Shown here piece by piece: positions 34,501 to 43,331 of a DNA stretch of 64,000 nucleotides; the stretch's first letter is position 1, and every line of letters begins with the position of its first letter. The position numbers and the translations under genes are program-made. The notes under the pieces were generated by a model. That model did not search any database and was not told the DNA's origin. It saw nothing but the letters and a program-made list of their open reading frames with translations. The DNA is from Nostoc mirabile CHAB5784 (GTDB lineage: Bacteria; Cyanobacteriota; Cyanobacteriia; Cyanobacteriales; Nostocaceae): NCBI RefSeq assembly GCF_020829645.1, contig NZ_JAIVFS010000006.1, forward strand, positions 62,001-126,000. Direction: 5' to 3'.

Positions 34501-36309
34501 ATTTTTAGTGGGATTTACAGTACGGTGTCAACGGGGACAGTTGGCAATGGGGGTAACATTACTATCGATTCTGGTTCCTTCTCGTTACGCGATCGCGCTC
34601 GATTTGAAACCTCAACACTTGGACAAGGAAATGCGGGGAATGTGACAGTGCGGGCACGAGATGCTGTTTCTCTTGCAGATAATGCTGCCATCCTCAGCAC
34701 GGTGGAAGCCGCAGGTGTAGGTAAGGGAGGTAATATCGATATCTTAGCTGCAACCCTCTCGCTAAAAGATGGCGCTCAACTGGCAACCGCTACTGATGAA
34801 GCATCTGCAACAGCGCCAGCAGGACAGGGGGATGCGGGGAATGTGAATGTGAATGTTACTGGTGCTGTTGATATTGCTGGGGAGAAAAATGGTATTTTTA
34901 GTGCGATTGCCAGTCGGGTGTCAACGGGGACAGTTGGCAATGGGGGTAACATTACTATCGATTCTGGTTCATTCTCGTTAGGCGATCGCGCTGGACTTAC
35001 TGCCTCAACTTATGGACAAGGCAATGCAGGGAATGTGACAGTGCGGGCACGAGATGCTGTTTCTCTTGCAGATAATACTGCCATCCTCAGTACAGTGGGA
35101 GCAGGGGGTGTAGGTAAAGGTGGCAATATCAACATCAATGCGGCAACACTATCACTAATTGATGGCGCTAGCCTGGTAACCGCTACTCGTGAAGCATCTG
35201 CAACAGCGCCAGCAGGACGGGGGGATGCGGGGAATGTCAATGTTAATGTTACTGGGTCAGTTAATATTGCTGGGGAGAAAAACGGTTTTGTTAGTGCGAT
35301 TGGCAGCGATGTGGATACGGGGACAGTTGGCAATGGGGGTAACATTACTATCGATTCTGGTTCCTTCTCATTACGAGATGGCGCTTTACTTAAAGGCTCA
35401 ACTTTTGGAGAAGGGAATGCAGGCACAATTAAAGTTAATGCAGCTGATTTTTTCACCGTTTCTGGTAAGAGTTCTAACAACTTTAACAGTGGCTTGTTCG
35501 TTAACTCCCAAAGTCCGACGGGTACTGCTGGAGATATTATCGTCACCTCACCTAGAGTTACCTTAGATAACCAAGGCGTACTCAACGCCCAATCTGCATC
35601 TGGTAACGGTGGCGACATCAACTTACAAACTGATTTACTGCTTCTGCGTCGTGGCGCTCAAATTTCTACCACCGCAGGCACAGCACAAGCTGGTGGTAAT
35701 GGTGGCAACATCACCATCAATGCTCGCAATGGCTTCATTGTTGCTGTCCCAAACGAAAATAGCGATATCACTGCTAATGCTTACACAGGCAGTGGTGGCA
35801 GAGTCAATATTCAAGCCTTTGGTATCTATGGCATTCAACCCCGCTCTAACCCAACTTCTCTTTCGGATATCACCGCTAGTTCTGAGTTTGGGGTAAACGG
35901 CACTGTAGAACTTAACACGCCGGATATTGACCCTAACAGTGGATTAGTCAACTTGCCAACCGTACCAGTTGATACCCAAGTAGCACAGACTTGTCAAGCT
36001 GGTGGAAATTTAGCTAAAAGCAGTTTTACAATCATTGGACGCGGCGGCTTGCCACCATTACCAGGCGAAGCTCTTAACACTGATGCAGTGCAGGTAGATT
36101 TGGTGACTCTCAATCCAAACGCTGATAACCGCGATCGCCCACATTTTACCAGCAAAACAACTACCCCCGCACCAGAACCCATCATAGAAGCTACTGGTTT
36201 GGCGCTAAACGAAAAAGGGGAAGTTGTCCTGACAGCAAATCTTCCTACCACTACGCCTCATAGTCCTTGGTTGAAGCCTGCATCTTGTAGAGCAATTCGT
36301 AATTCGTAA
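31561..36309 (+). CDS. FHA-domain secreted beta-helix protein 3
   Basis: A 1582-residue paralogue. Signal peptide ends near TNCAFA; FHA secretion domain with NLFHSFREFSV and NLFLINPNGIIFG. Residues about 340-1256 consist of seven consecutive 131-residue units (VGNGGNITIDSGSFSLQDGA ... DAVSLADNAAILSTV ... AGEKNGIFSGI), plus a partial eighth. The C-terminus matches FHA proteins 1 and 2. Upstream 168 bp are nearly identical to those of FHA gene 2. The last residues IRNS and TAA stop are made by an AATTCGT repeat. Predicted surface or secreted adhesin-like role; no TpsB gene is present in the window. Confidence 0.88.
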   Translation: MSKISIRWGWFLGIAICGSSIWSTNCAFAQIIPDGTLPDNSSVKLEGNNSIIEGGTQAGGNLFHSFREFSVPTNGAALFNNRVDIQNIISRVTGGSVSNIDGLIYANGTANLFLINPNGIIFGQNAQLNIGGSFVATTANALQFGNRGFFSATDQNIPSPLLTINPSALLFNQINQNAAIQNNSVAFAGQDPTGFFDVFGLRVPDGKSLLLVGGNVSMDGGQLNAYGGQVELGGLAQAGTVALGVNGDNLSLRFPDNVARTEVSLTNQASIYVEGAGGGNIAVNASNLEILGRSFLIGGIGYGLRTSETIGGDITLNATGSIKVAGGSAVDNLVRSGSQGNGGNITIDSGSFSLQDGALLSASTFGQGNAGNVTVRARDAVSLADNAAILSTVEAAGVGKGGNIDINAATLSLKDGAILATATGEASATAPAGQGDAGNVNVNVTGAVDIAGEKNGIFSGIRSLVSTGTVGNGGNITIDSGSFSLQDGAQLEASTYGQGNAGNVTVQARDAVSLADDAVILSTVEAAGVGKGGNIDINAATLSLKDGAQLLTITREASATAPAGRGDAGNVNVNVTGAVNIAGEKNGFFSGIRSLVSTGTVGNGGNITIDSGSFSLGDRAQLTAETSGLGNAGNVTVRARDAVSLADNAAILSTVGAGGVGKGGNININAATLSLFDGAQLLTITREASATAPAGRGDAGNVNVNVTGSVNIAGEKNGLFSGIGSFVDTGTVGNGGNITIDSGSFSLRDRALLSASTSGLGNAGNVTVQARDAVSLADNAGIFSTVSSGGVGKGGNIDINAATLSLIDGAQLQTITRGAYATAPAGQGDAGNVNVNVTGAVDIAGEKNGIFSGIYSTVSTGTVGNGGNITIDSGSFSLGDRALLEASTYGQGNAGNVTVSAKNAVSLADNAAILSRVEAAGVGKGGNIDINAATLSLKDGAQLLTATREASATAPAGQGDAGNVNVNVTGAVNIAGEKNGIFSGIYSTVSTGTVGNGGNITIDSGSFSLRDRARFETSTLGQGNAGNVTVRARDAVSLADNAAILSTVEAAGVGKGGNIDILAATLSLKDGAQLATATDEASATAPAGQGDAGNVNVNVTGAVDIAGEKNGIFSAIASRVSTGTVGNGGNITIDSGSFSLGDRAGLTASTYGQGNAGNVTVRARDAVSLADNTAILSTVGAGGVGKGGNININAATLSLIDGASLVTATREASATAPAGRGDAGNVNVNVTGSVNIAGEKNGFVSAIGSDVDTGTVGNGGNITIDSGSFSLRDGALLKGSTFGEGNAGTIKVNAADFFTVSGKSSNNFNSGLFVNSQSPTGTAGDIIVTSPRVTLDNQGVLNAQSASGNGGDINLQTDLLLLRRGAQISTTAGTAQAGGNGGNITINARNGFIVAVPNENSDITANAYTGSGGRVNIQAFGIYGIQPRSNPTSLSDITASSEFGVNGTVELNTPDIDPNSGLVNLPTVPVDTQVAQTCQAGGNLAKSSFTIIGRGGLPPLPGEALNTDAVQVDLVTLNPNADNRDRPHFTSKTTTPAPEPIIEATGLALNEKGEVVLTANLPTTTPHSPWLKPASCRAIRNS
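32578..35328 (+). repeat. Seven exact-length 393-bp repeats inside FHA gene 3
   Basis: The phrase ggcaatgggggtaacatt starts at 32578, 32971, 33364, 33757, 34150, 34543, 34936 and 35329: every interval is 393 bp (131 codons). Units differ by substitutions but not by indels. Confidence 0.9.
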
Positions 36310-36325
36310 TTCGTAATTCGTAATT
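36294..36325. repeat. STRR AATTCGT forming the end of FHA gene 3
   Basis: Heptamer array containing the stop codon of FHA gene 3 (36307-36309), as in FHA gene 2. Confidence 0.85.
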
Positions 36326-36369
36326 TCAGAAAGTCAGATTGTAATCTGGGTTTTTTTCATCGGACTGCA

Positions 36370-36537
36370 ATGCGATTGTATCGCCTGACAATGCCATTGC
36401 ATCGATTTACAATGCGATTGTATCGCCTGACAATGCCATTGCATCGATTTACAATGCGATTGTATCGCCTAACAATGTTATTGTATTGGCTTACAATGCG
36501 ATTGTATCGCCTGACAATGCCATTGCATCGGCTTGCA
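36370..36537. repeat. 21-bp tandem repeat array D (8 units)
   Basis: Eight units alternating mostly between ATGCGATTGTATCGCCTGACA-like and ATGCCATTGCATCGATTTACA-like forms, a higher-order 42-bp pattern. It follows FHA gene 3 by 60 bp. The next 300 bp (36540-36840) hold purine-rich ggcaggggg tracts and no gene. Confidence 0.85.
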
Positions 36538-36871
36538 TAATTTACAGCAGTTTTCATGTTTTTAGACCACACTCTTGATGAAGAGGCAGGGGGCAGGGGG
36601 AAAGGTACAAACCTCGCCCGACGTTAAGCGAAAGCACCCCTGCTCCAAATCTGGCGAGGGTTGAGAGCAACAACCCTTGTGGGTGGTTTTTCTCCCCTGC
36701 TCCCTGCTCCCTGCTCCCCTGCCTCTTTTCACTCCTCTGTGCGCCTGGAGCGGCTTTGGGTGAGATCAAAAAGATGTGGTACATTTACCCGAAAATAGCT
36801 GTAAAAGCCCCCTGTTAGCTTTAGAGTTGTAATGGGCATATTAAATGTATACTTTATTACGGTATACATAT

Positions 36872-37246
36872 ATGCCTACCCAAGATACAACACGCCGTTT
36901 GCCTCCTCAATCAATTAGTCAAGATATTACTTCATTGCACGGTTTTCAAACCATCAACACCTATGAAACAACCCGTGCTGATGCCTCTGCTGCAAACTTA
37001 CAGCAAGCTTATCAAACTATGTTGAGTTTTCAACAAGTCGAAATCGAGAAACTAACTTTATACCGTGCTGCGGCTGATGCTGCGCGATTAGCAGAATGGG
37101 AATTTCACAATGCTGTATTAGCTATGAAAGAAGTTGTGCGCGGGCAATATGGGTCAGACAGCGATCAAGCTCAAGCAGTTGGACTAAAGAAAAAATCAGA
37201 GCGCAAGCGTTCTAACCGTAAAAAGTCAGTTGCGGCTGCAAGTTAA
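36872..37246 (+). CDS. Hypothetical helical protein
   Basis: A 124-residue soluble protein starting MPTQDTTRRLPPQSISQDIT; an ATG at 36845 would add nine residues. The middle (DASAANLQQAYQTMLSFQQVEIEKLTLYRA) is a long amphipathic helix, and the C-terminus is strongly basic (KKKSERKRSNRKKS), suggesting nucleic-acid or membrane contact. A palindrome gtatactttattacggtatac lies just before the start and may be an operator. I do not recognise the family. Confidence 0.55.
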   Translation: MPTQDTTRRLPPQSISQDITSLHGFQTINTYETTRADASAANLQQAYQTMLSFQQVEIEKLTLYRAAADAARLAEWEFHNAVLAMKEVVRGQYGSDSDQAQAVGLKKKSERKRSNRKKSVAAAS

Positions 37247-37449
37247 TCAACTTAACCATTAAGTAAGCGTAGAGCATCGCTGACTTTTCTCCAAAGGCGA
37301 TCGCTCTTCACTGCTAATTCTGGCGTTGCATAGTTGCGGGATTTATCTCGCGCAAAGACAAGGCAGTGCGCTCTTGCGGCTCTGCCGATAGCCAAGCAAC
37401 TGCCGTGCAAAAGAAACTCTATAAAATCATCCCACATTTATGCAACGCC

Positions 37450-38220
37450 CTAATTCTCTAAATTGCAGCACTCTACTTTTGGTTCAGTTGCAAAATCATT
37501 CAAACCCACAGCTTGCAACAGCGCCGTCCAAGAAGTATCTTGCAAATTGGTGCGACGCAATTCACTAGCAACGCTCAACGCTTCATACCAAATACCATTA
37601 GCCGCATAAAGGTTTACTTGCTGGCGTGGTGTTGCTTTTTCCAATTGAGTTTTCAAAGCAGGCTTTAGTTGCTCCCGTTTTACATAGCCTTCAACATTAG
37701 CAATAATTTGGTTATCCTTCTGACAGTAGATGTTAAGATACCATCGGTATTGCTTGCCAATCTCTAAAGATGTTGTTTTTGATGGCAAGCGAAGGTTTAC
37801 TACTCCAGGTGTCCCCGTTAAAGAAGTTTTATAAGTAGTCTGATTTTGTGCTTCATCTTCTAGCACAAACTCTCCAGATGCAAAGTCCGATGAATAAGGA
37901 ACATAGAATAAGAAACTAGGATACTCTGCGATCGTTGTTCCAAACACCAATTCTGAGTTTGAATAAACAGGTACTAAAGCTGTGAGCCGCTTTTGAGAAG
38001 AAGTCAGAGGCTTATTTATATCCTGACCACAGCCACGACTACCTGCTTCTGCTCGCTTACCTGGTTCCCCGATGTCTTTTGGTGGAGGCGGTGCTGCGAA
38101 AATCAATGATTGGTTTAATTTTCCGTTGGTATTTGCAGGCTGTGCCTGCACATCTATAGAGCTAAGGAATGTTAAACTAATGGCGAGGAAGATTTGAATC
38201 TTTTGCATAGAGAGTTTCAT
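37450..38220 (-). CDS. DUF928 exported protein (left cassette)
   Basis: A 256-residue protein with a signal peptide (MKLSMQKIQIFLAISLTFLS, cut near VQAQP). A Pro-rich stretch (APPPPKDIGEPGKR) leads into the DUF928 domain: LTALVPVYSNSELVFGTTIA, PSFLFYVPYSSDF and KQYRWYLNIYC. The C-terminal helices include VNLYAANGIWYEAL, conserved in the right copy as YTIYAQNGIWYDAL. DUF928 is a cyanobacterial family of unknown function that often accompanies CHAT-CHASE2 genes. It is the last gene of the left cassette, 27 bp after the CHAT-CHASE2 gene. Confidence 0.87.
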   Translation of the reverse strand: MKLSMQKIQIFLAISLTFLSSIDVQAQPANTNGKLNQSLIFAAPPPPKDIGEPGKRAEAGSRGCGQDINKPLTSSQKRLTALVPVYSNSELVFGTTIAEYPSFLFYVPYSSDFASGEFVLEDEAQNQTTYKTSLTGTPGVVNLRLPSKTTSLEIGKQYRWYLNIYCQKDNQIIANVEGYVKREQLKPALKTQLEKATPRQQVNLYAANGIWYEALSVASELRRTNLQDTSWTALLQAVGLNDFATEPKVECCNLEN

Positions 38221-38247
38221 CTTTATTTACGCCTCAAGTTGTAGAAA

Positions 38248-40605
38248 TTAGTTGTTGCTGCTTTGTTGTGAAAATAGGTAAATTGCCACTGTGCCGCCAG
38301 TAGCCACTAAAACCAAAGCTGACGGAACTAGAGGAACCCAAATCCCTTGGTAAAAGAGAATTAAGCAAAAAACGTATAAGACTCCAAGTACACCTCCTCC
38401 CGCCAGTATTAAATCTAGTCTTGAGCGATCGCACCAAGCGATCGCCACTGATCCGACTATGCGGAGTGTGTGCGACACGGCTACGCCGAACGCACCTCCA
38501 ACTACTGACCAACTCCAAACCCATAAAACTTCGCCCCAAACAGGCAAAACTGATATCAAAGTTCGTCCATCCATAACCGCACTCACCAGCTGACTCACCA
38601 TTTGTGCTTGCAGAATCACCCCTGGTATTTCTTCGGAAAAACCCTGCCCAGTCATGTAGGGGGTAGGACTATAATCACGAAAGCTTTGGGCAGTAGTACC
38701 AATGAGAACAATTCGGTCTTTGACTTGTTCGGCGTTGACCTTACCTTTAAGAACATCTGTAAGTGTGACTTTAGGAGCAATTTCTCCAGGAGAATTTTGG
38801 AAAGAGCGGTAATTGAGTAATATTTGGTAGCCGCCTGTATCCGCTTGTTGATAGCCACCCATGTGAGGCTGCAACCGCTTAAAAACGACGTTGCCTAACT
38901 GCAAATCCCCAGAATCAATATATTTGGCAGAGATGCCTTTTGCCTGTAAGTAGTGGAATGCCAGTTGGGCATTAAGGGCGTAGCGTGCAGCACAAGGGGA
39001 GGTTACGTCTGCTGGTTGCATTGCCAATAAATGACGACGCAGAACACGGTCTGCATCTGGGACAATATCACTAAATCCTTGACGTTCTAGCGGAACCCCC
39101 AAAGGAGGTGAAATTCCCGGACGGTCTTTTGTGAGTTCTTTCACTTTACAAATTGCAAAAAACCTGTCATCTATTTTTAATTTAGTCGCCAAAAAAGCTG
39201 GGTTGCGTTGTGATGGCTGATCACGATAAATATCCAAACCAATGGCTTTGGGTTGGAACTGTGCAAGTTTTTCCAAAAGCCTAGCTAGTGCTAGCTCCGA
39301 TAGCGACCCTCTTCTTTCCTTTTGTTCTGGTAACTGAAAATCTTCTTCGGTAACAGTGACTATCAACAGGCGCGAATCTTGCTTTTCTTGGGGACGCGAT
39401 CGCATTAATTGATCGTAAGCTTGTAACTCCCATGTTTGCAATCCTCCCATTTGCCGGACTCCTAGCACGCTGATGGTGAGCATCACACTCATTAGCAATC
39501 CCCTTATGAGTACGCTGTTAGATTTAATTCCGGGCTTTGGCCAAGTCATCGCTATGGCAGCAGGATTTTCACAAATTATCGGCAGCCAACTTGCCCCTGG
39601 AAATTTGTCCTCTAATCCTTGCAGTTTTTCTCTGGCAGTGCGAACTGCAATATATAAAGATGCGCCTGAAGAAAAAGCTGCCAGAAAATGTTTTAAAAAT
39701 GCTTGTGCCACAAGATCAGGCACAGGTTCCCGCATGACAATGATTTGGGGAATATGTAAATCTTGTAGTTCTCGCGCTAATCCCAATCCATCACAGGAGT
39801 TGAAAATCGCCAACTGTAAACCATTGGTGACGGCATTTCTCAGGGCATATTTCAGGTCTGCAATTGTTAAACTATCTTTGTCATTGATATAGATACGACC
39901 AGTCTCACCCTCGCTTCTACTATGACCAGCGAAAAATAAAATGTTCCAAGGTTGGTTCCACAGATGATCGTTGATCTCATCGCGTTGGCGCTGTGGCAAA
40001 AACTCTGTGGTCGCATTGGGTAATTTTTTTAGTAATTCGCAGTCTTCGTCCACATCAATACCAGCTTTATCGCCCAAAATCGCCAATATTTTGATTTTCT
40101 GTCTGTAGGTAGATGTCTGCAATCGGGTTACTTGTTCTGACTCTAGAACACTCAAAGCTACTTCGGCTTTGGTGTAATCGTCCTCAATCAAATCCCATAC
40201 ATGCCAAGGAAGTTTCTGTAGCTGCATAGAAGCAGTGCGAATCAGCACTCGCAGTTCCTCATTGGGCATTAAGTGTTTAAGCCATTTTTCCCGAATCCGC
40301 CAAAATGACGCTGAATTTAGCCAGTGATTTAAGTGCGATCGCAACTCACAAGCTTTGTTTTGACAGTCATCACGCCGTTGGGTAATAGAACCATCGTAAA
40401 TAATTTTTTTGGCTTTGATGCGGCTATTTCCTAGACTACAATAAGTTGACTGCCACTCGTCAATTGCTTTAGCTATTTTTAGATTGGGAGGTAAGTGACC
40501 AGAGGTTTCTATGCTGGGGCGTTTGCCATCTTCTCCAATCTCCAGCATCACCCGCACCCCTAACTCCAAATCGCCATCTAGTTTCAGAACAACTAACTTT
40601 CCCAT
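38248..40605 (-). CDS. CHAT-CHASE2 membrane sensor-protease (left cassette)
   Basis: A 785-residue protein from the ATG at 40605 (preceded by ggggtgctacaa). Residues 1-150 form an N-terminal domain (MGKLVVLKLDGDLELGVRVM) shared with the right copy. The CHAT domain follows with His228 (FFAGHS) and Cys271 (FNSCDGLG), the caspase-like dyad. A membrane helix near 370-390 leads into a CHASE2 sensor domain (LQAYDQLMRSRP, AIGLDIYRDQP), which should be periplasmic, and three C-terminal membrane helices. The plan suggests a cytoplasmic protease controlled by an outside signal. Neighbours: DUF1822 upstream, DUF928 downstream, in one operon. Confidence 0.88.
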   Translation of the reverse strand: MGKLVVLKLDGDLELGVRVMLEIGEDGKRPSIETSGHLPPNLKIAKAIDEWQSTYCSLGNSRIKAKKIIYDGSITQRRDDCQNKACELRSHLNHWLNSASFWRIREKWLKHLMPNEELRVLIRTASMQLQKLPWHVWDLIEDDYTKAEVALSVLESEQVTRLQTSTYRQKIKILAILGDKAGIDVDEDCELLKKLPNATTEFLPQRQRDEINDHLWNQPWNILFFAGHSRSEGETGRIYINDKDSLTIADLKYALRNAVTNGLQLAIFNSCDGLGLARELQDLHIPQIIVMREPVPDLVAQAFLKHFLAAFSSGASLYIAVRTAREKLQGLEDKFPGASWLPIICENPAAIAMTWPKPGIKSNSVLIRGLLMSVMLTISVLGVRQMGGLQTWELQAYDQLMRSRPQEKQDSRLLIVTVTEEDFQLPEQKERRGSLSELALARLLEKLAQFQPKAIGLDIYRDQPSQRNPAFLATKLKIDDRFFAICKVKELTKDRPGISPPLGVPLERQGFSDIVPDADRVLRRHLLAMQPADVTSPCAARYALNAQLAFHYLQAKGISAKYIDSGDLQLGNVVFKRLQPHMGGYQQADTGGYQILLNYRSFQNSPGEIAPKVTLTDVLKGKVNAEQVKDRIVLIGTTAQSFRDYSPTPYMTGQGFSEEIPGVILQAQMVSQLVSAVMDGRTLISVLPVWGEVLWVWSWSVVGGAFGVAVSHTLRIVGSVAIAWCDRSRLDLILAGGGVLGVLYVFCLILFYQGIWVPLVPSALVLVATGGTVAIYLFSQQSSNN

Positions 40606-40631
40606 TTGTAGCACCCCAATTGTTTTTCGCT

Positions 40632-41603
40632 TCAGATGAGAAAACTTTCTATAACGCTAATATTCCCCAAGACCAATTTAATACTAAAACGTTCTCCCAC
40701 CTCGCCACTAAACTGCAATTGAATATTTTTGTTAGTGCTTCTAGTTTGCGCTTCCATAATAGATTCTCTCTCTGCTCCTTCAAAGTCAAGCACCATCAGT
40801 TGGAGATTTGGTGGCAGATAAATTTCTCCCCATATAGGATGCACTTCTACGATAAAGTCTATTTCCTGCTCCTTCTCTTGAATGAAGCCAACGACTAAAA
40901 TGACAGATTGGATTGTTCCTGTTTTTCCTAAATCAATCAGCTTACCCCTGCTAACAAAAGAACCATTAGCACTTCTCAAACTCCAATCTGCATTAGCTCT
41001 TTGATAATCAAAGAGAGTTTCAATTTCTTGCCAACCAACCTCAAAAATATTTTCCAACCATTGTTTCAATTTAACTAAAGTCTTGTTGTCAGTGAGCGAT
41101 TGAGAAGCTAACTCAGCTTGCCTCACTTGAGTAAGTTCTTCTAAATACTCCAGGAGATTGTCCAAAGGTTGCAATTGGTTGATTGCTAACAAATCAGTTT
41201 GTACCTGCCTGACAAATCCCAGCAGCGTCGCTTCTCGAAATGATTTCCTTATCTGCACAGCCACATAGCCAATTCGATTTGACTGTACTTCAGGCGGTAC
41301 GTAAATAAATTGTGCATCTTCAAATACTGGACGACATTCTAACGATCCCAAGTTTTTTAGCGACAAATCAGCTACATCCATAAGTGTCTGCTGTACAAGG
41401 TTCCAACTATCGCTCTTGTCTAAGTCTGTCTCAAATCCCATGTATTGTAGATAAGAGTTTACAAAAGACACAGACAAAGTATTGAGATGAACTTGTTCAG
41501 CTTTTTTTTGCGTAGCTTGTCGCCTACATAACTCTTCTGCTCGATGTCTTCCATCTAGCGGTATCGGCCCTGTAAATGTTAAAGTATCTGCGATTTTAGC
41601 CAT
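40632..41603 (-). CDS. DUF1822 protein (left cassette)
   Basis: A 323-residue soluble protein of the DUF1822 family, so far nearly limited to cyanobacteria. Hallmarks are AEQVHLNTLSVSFVNSYLQY near residues 35-55, LGSLECRPV near 85 and RIGYVAVQ near 110. The C-terminal half has beta-strand character (GEIYLPPNLQLMVLDFEG, NIQLQFSGEVGERFSIKL). Function unknown. It lies between the sigma-factor-like gene and the CHAT-CHASE2 gene with short spacing (27 bp each side), indicating an operon. The right-hand copy at 43.9 kb shares these motifs. Confidence 0.88.
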   Translation of the reverse strand: MAKIADTLTFTGPIPLDGRHRAEELCRRQATQKKAEQVHLNTLSVSFVNSYLQYMGFETDLDKSDSWNLVQQTLMDVADLSLKNLGSLECRPVFEDAQFIYVPPEVQSNRIGYVAVQIRKSFREATLLGFVRQVQTDLLAINQLQPLDNLLEYLEELTQVRQAELASQSLTDNKTLVKLKQWLENIFEVGWQEIETLFDYQRANADWSLRSANGSFVSRGKLIDLGKTGTIQSVILVVGFIQEKEQEIDFIVEVHPIWGEIYLPPNLQLMVLDFEGAERESIMEAQTRSTNKNIQLQFSGEVGERFSIKLVLGNISVIESFLI

Positions 41604-41630
41604 ATTTTTTTACCAAATGATTAAATATTA

Positions 41631-42275
41631 TTAAATACATAAATATTCTTGGAGTTTATCAGTAAACTTTTTCAGGCATCGTTGGTAGAAACTATGTAGA
41701 GATGTGATTCCAATGCCCCATTCTGCCGAAATATCTTTCCAGGAAATTCCAGAACATCTTCTTTTAGCTATAGCTTGAAAATTTGCCTCTGGATGACCTT
41801 TGATGTGTTCTTTAGAAAAAATCAACTCTGGATCAGATTCTATACATTCTATTATTTGTTCAGATAAAGACATAGGTTGAGATTGAGATGATGGTATATT
41901 TTCCAGATGAGAGTCTTCGAGATTTATTTCATTTCCTTTGCCGATAACTTTGGGAATAGCTTCTGGAAAAAAGCGTTTACTCAATAGCATATTTACCCAA
42001 GTTATCACTTCGCCGCGTTCTGGGTCATACTTATTAATATTGTTATTTTGGCAAAGATAGAAAAATAAATTTTGTACTGCCTCATCATAAATATCTTCAT
42101 AAAGTAATTGAAATTGGCCCTTATAAGGATGAATAAGTGTACCCGACTGCCAAATGGCATTCATCAGCCGTGTTAAAGCTACCCGCTGTTCTTTGGTTGC
42201 GTGTGGGTGTTGTTGGGCTTTGAGCGCTAATTCTTTAAGTTGTACATCTAGTTGTTTTCTCCAGTCGTTAGTCAT
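41631..42275 (-). CDS. Sigma-70/ECF-like regulator of the left cassette
   Basis: A 214-residue protein from the ATG at 42275, which follows gaggtctttt, a good ribosome binding site; an ATG at 42359 is less likely. Residues 40-110 (LYEDIYDEAVQNLFFYLCQN, then YDPERGEVITWVNMLLSKRF) resemble sigma region 2. The C-terminal part (GISWKDISAEWGIGITSLHSFYQRCLKK) is a helix-turn-helix like region 4. It is therefore a candidate sigma factor for the operon it heads. The right cassette has no such gene and may depend on this one. Confidence 0.75.
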   Translation of the reverse strand: MTNDWRKQLDVQLKELALKAQQHPHATKEQRVALTRLMNAIWQSGTLIHPYKGQFQLLYEDIYDEAVQNLFFYLCQNNNINKYDPERGEVITWVNMLLSKRFFPEAIPKVIGKGNEINLEDSHLENIPSSQSQPMSLSEQIIECIESDPELIFSKEHIKGHPEANFQAIAKRRCSGISWKDISAEWGIGITSLHSFYQRCLKKFTDKLQEYLCI

Positions 42276-42517
42276 AAAAGACCTCGAATTCAAACGCACC
42301 AACTTGCGAATCTGTATATATCTCATGTATTGATTGCGATTTTTACACAAACTAGCCACAATCGTTACAAAACTTTTCGCTCAGACATTAATGACCTGGC
42401 GTTGCAATCCAATACGCTTGGGTTAAGGATAATTGTAGGTTGGGTTGAACATTCGTGTTACCCAACAAATGTCCGAAAATGTTGGGTTTCTAAATGATAA
42501 GTCTTTAGCCGGACACG

Positions 42518-42780
42518 ATAAGTAGTCAGACAGAATTAATTACACAATGTCATTGCGAATGGAGCGTAAAGCCTTCTCTTCTCCTTCAGAGACGCTAACG
42601 CGAACGAGAGGCTCCGCCAACGGCATAGCTTCGCTTAACGCGGTAGCGTCTCTAAGAGTTGCGGAATGAAGCAATCCCAGCCCAAGCGATGCCCAAGCGA
42701 TGCCCAAGCGATTGCTTCGCTTCTCTTCTTAGGCTGCGCCAACGCTCGCAATGACTGTAAATATTTTTGTCCTACTACTT
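42518..42780. repeat. Palindromic element related to 16581-16737
   Basis: Begins with ataagtag...aattaattacacaatgtcattgcgaa and ends with ctcgcaatgactgtaaatat; inner gcgattgcttcgcttctc. This and the next three entries fill the 1.5 kb between the two divergent cassettes, which otherwise holds no gene. Near 42405 a lone AATACGCTTGGGTTAAGG end is also present. Confidence 0.6.
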
Positions 42781-42782
42781 TA

Positions 42783-42916
42783 GGACTTACGCACAGGTAA
42801 CGGAAAATCGAACCACAGAGACACAGAGAAGCCAGTGCGCCCTTGCGGTTCCCCGACTTGAAGCAACTGGCGCGACACGGAGGAATAAGAGTTTGAGAGG
42901 TATTTTGCGTAAGTCC
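42783..42916. mobile_element. MITE with GGACTTACGCA ends, copy 2
   Basis: Same terminal sequence as the in-frame element at 22123-22236, here flanked by TA on both sides as expected for an IS630/Tc1-type target. Different interior. Confidence 0.75.
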
Positions 42917-43331
42917 TATACTTATTATTAGGGACTTCCAGAAAATAAATTATCCAATTTACTCAGATAATATTTTTCTTTCTCCCCCTGCTAAGAGCTA
43001 ATAGCCCCCCTGCCTACACCGCCATAGGATATTTTTTTAGTTGGAAGTCCCTTAGATCCCCCCAATCCACGCCAGTCGCTCCACTTGGGGAGACCCCAGA
43101 CGCTCTCTACGAGACGCTACGCGTAGCTTGCTTCGACCTAGGAGTACGCAAACTCGCTCATAGCGTTGCTATGCCGAAGGCGTTGCCTCTCTTAGAGCAA
43201 TACGCTTGGGTTAAGGCTAAAACTTTTTGTCAAAGTTATTTTTTAACGAACCGCGTTCGCGCAGCGTCTCGTTAGAGAAGGACGCGAAGGAAGAGAAGGA
43301 AGAAATGCTTAACTGAACTGTATTGTCTGTT

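Noticed and set aside
37252..37437. 61-codon minus-strand frame between the helical protein and DUF928 genes
   Set aside because: Sequence is of the dispersed cgcaaagac / gcggctctgccga repeat type; no start signal.
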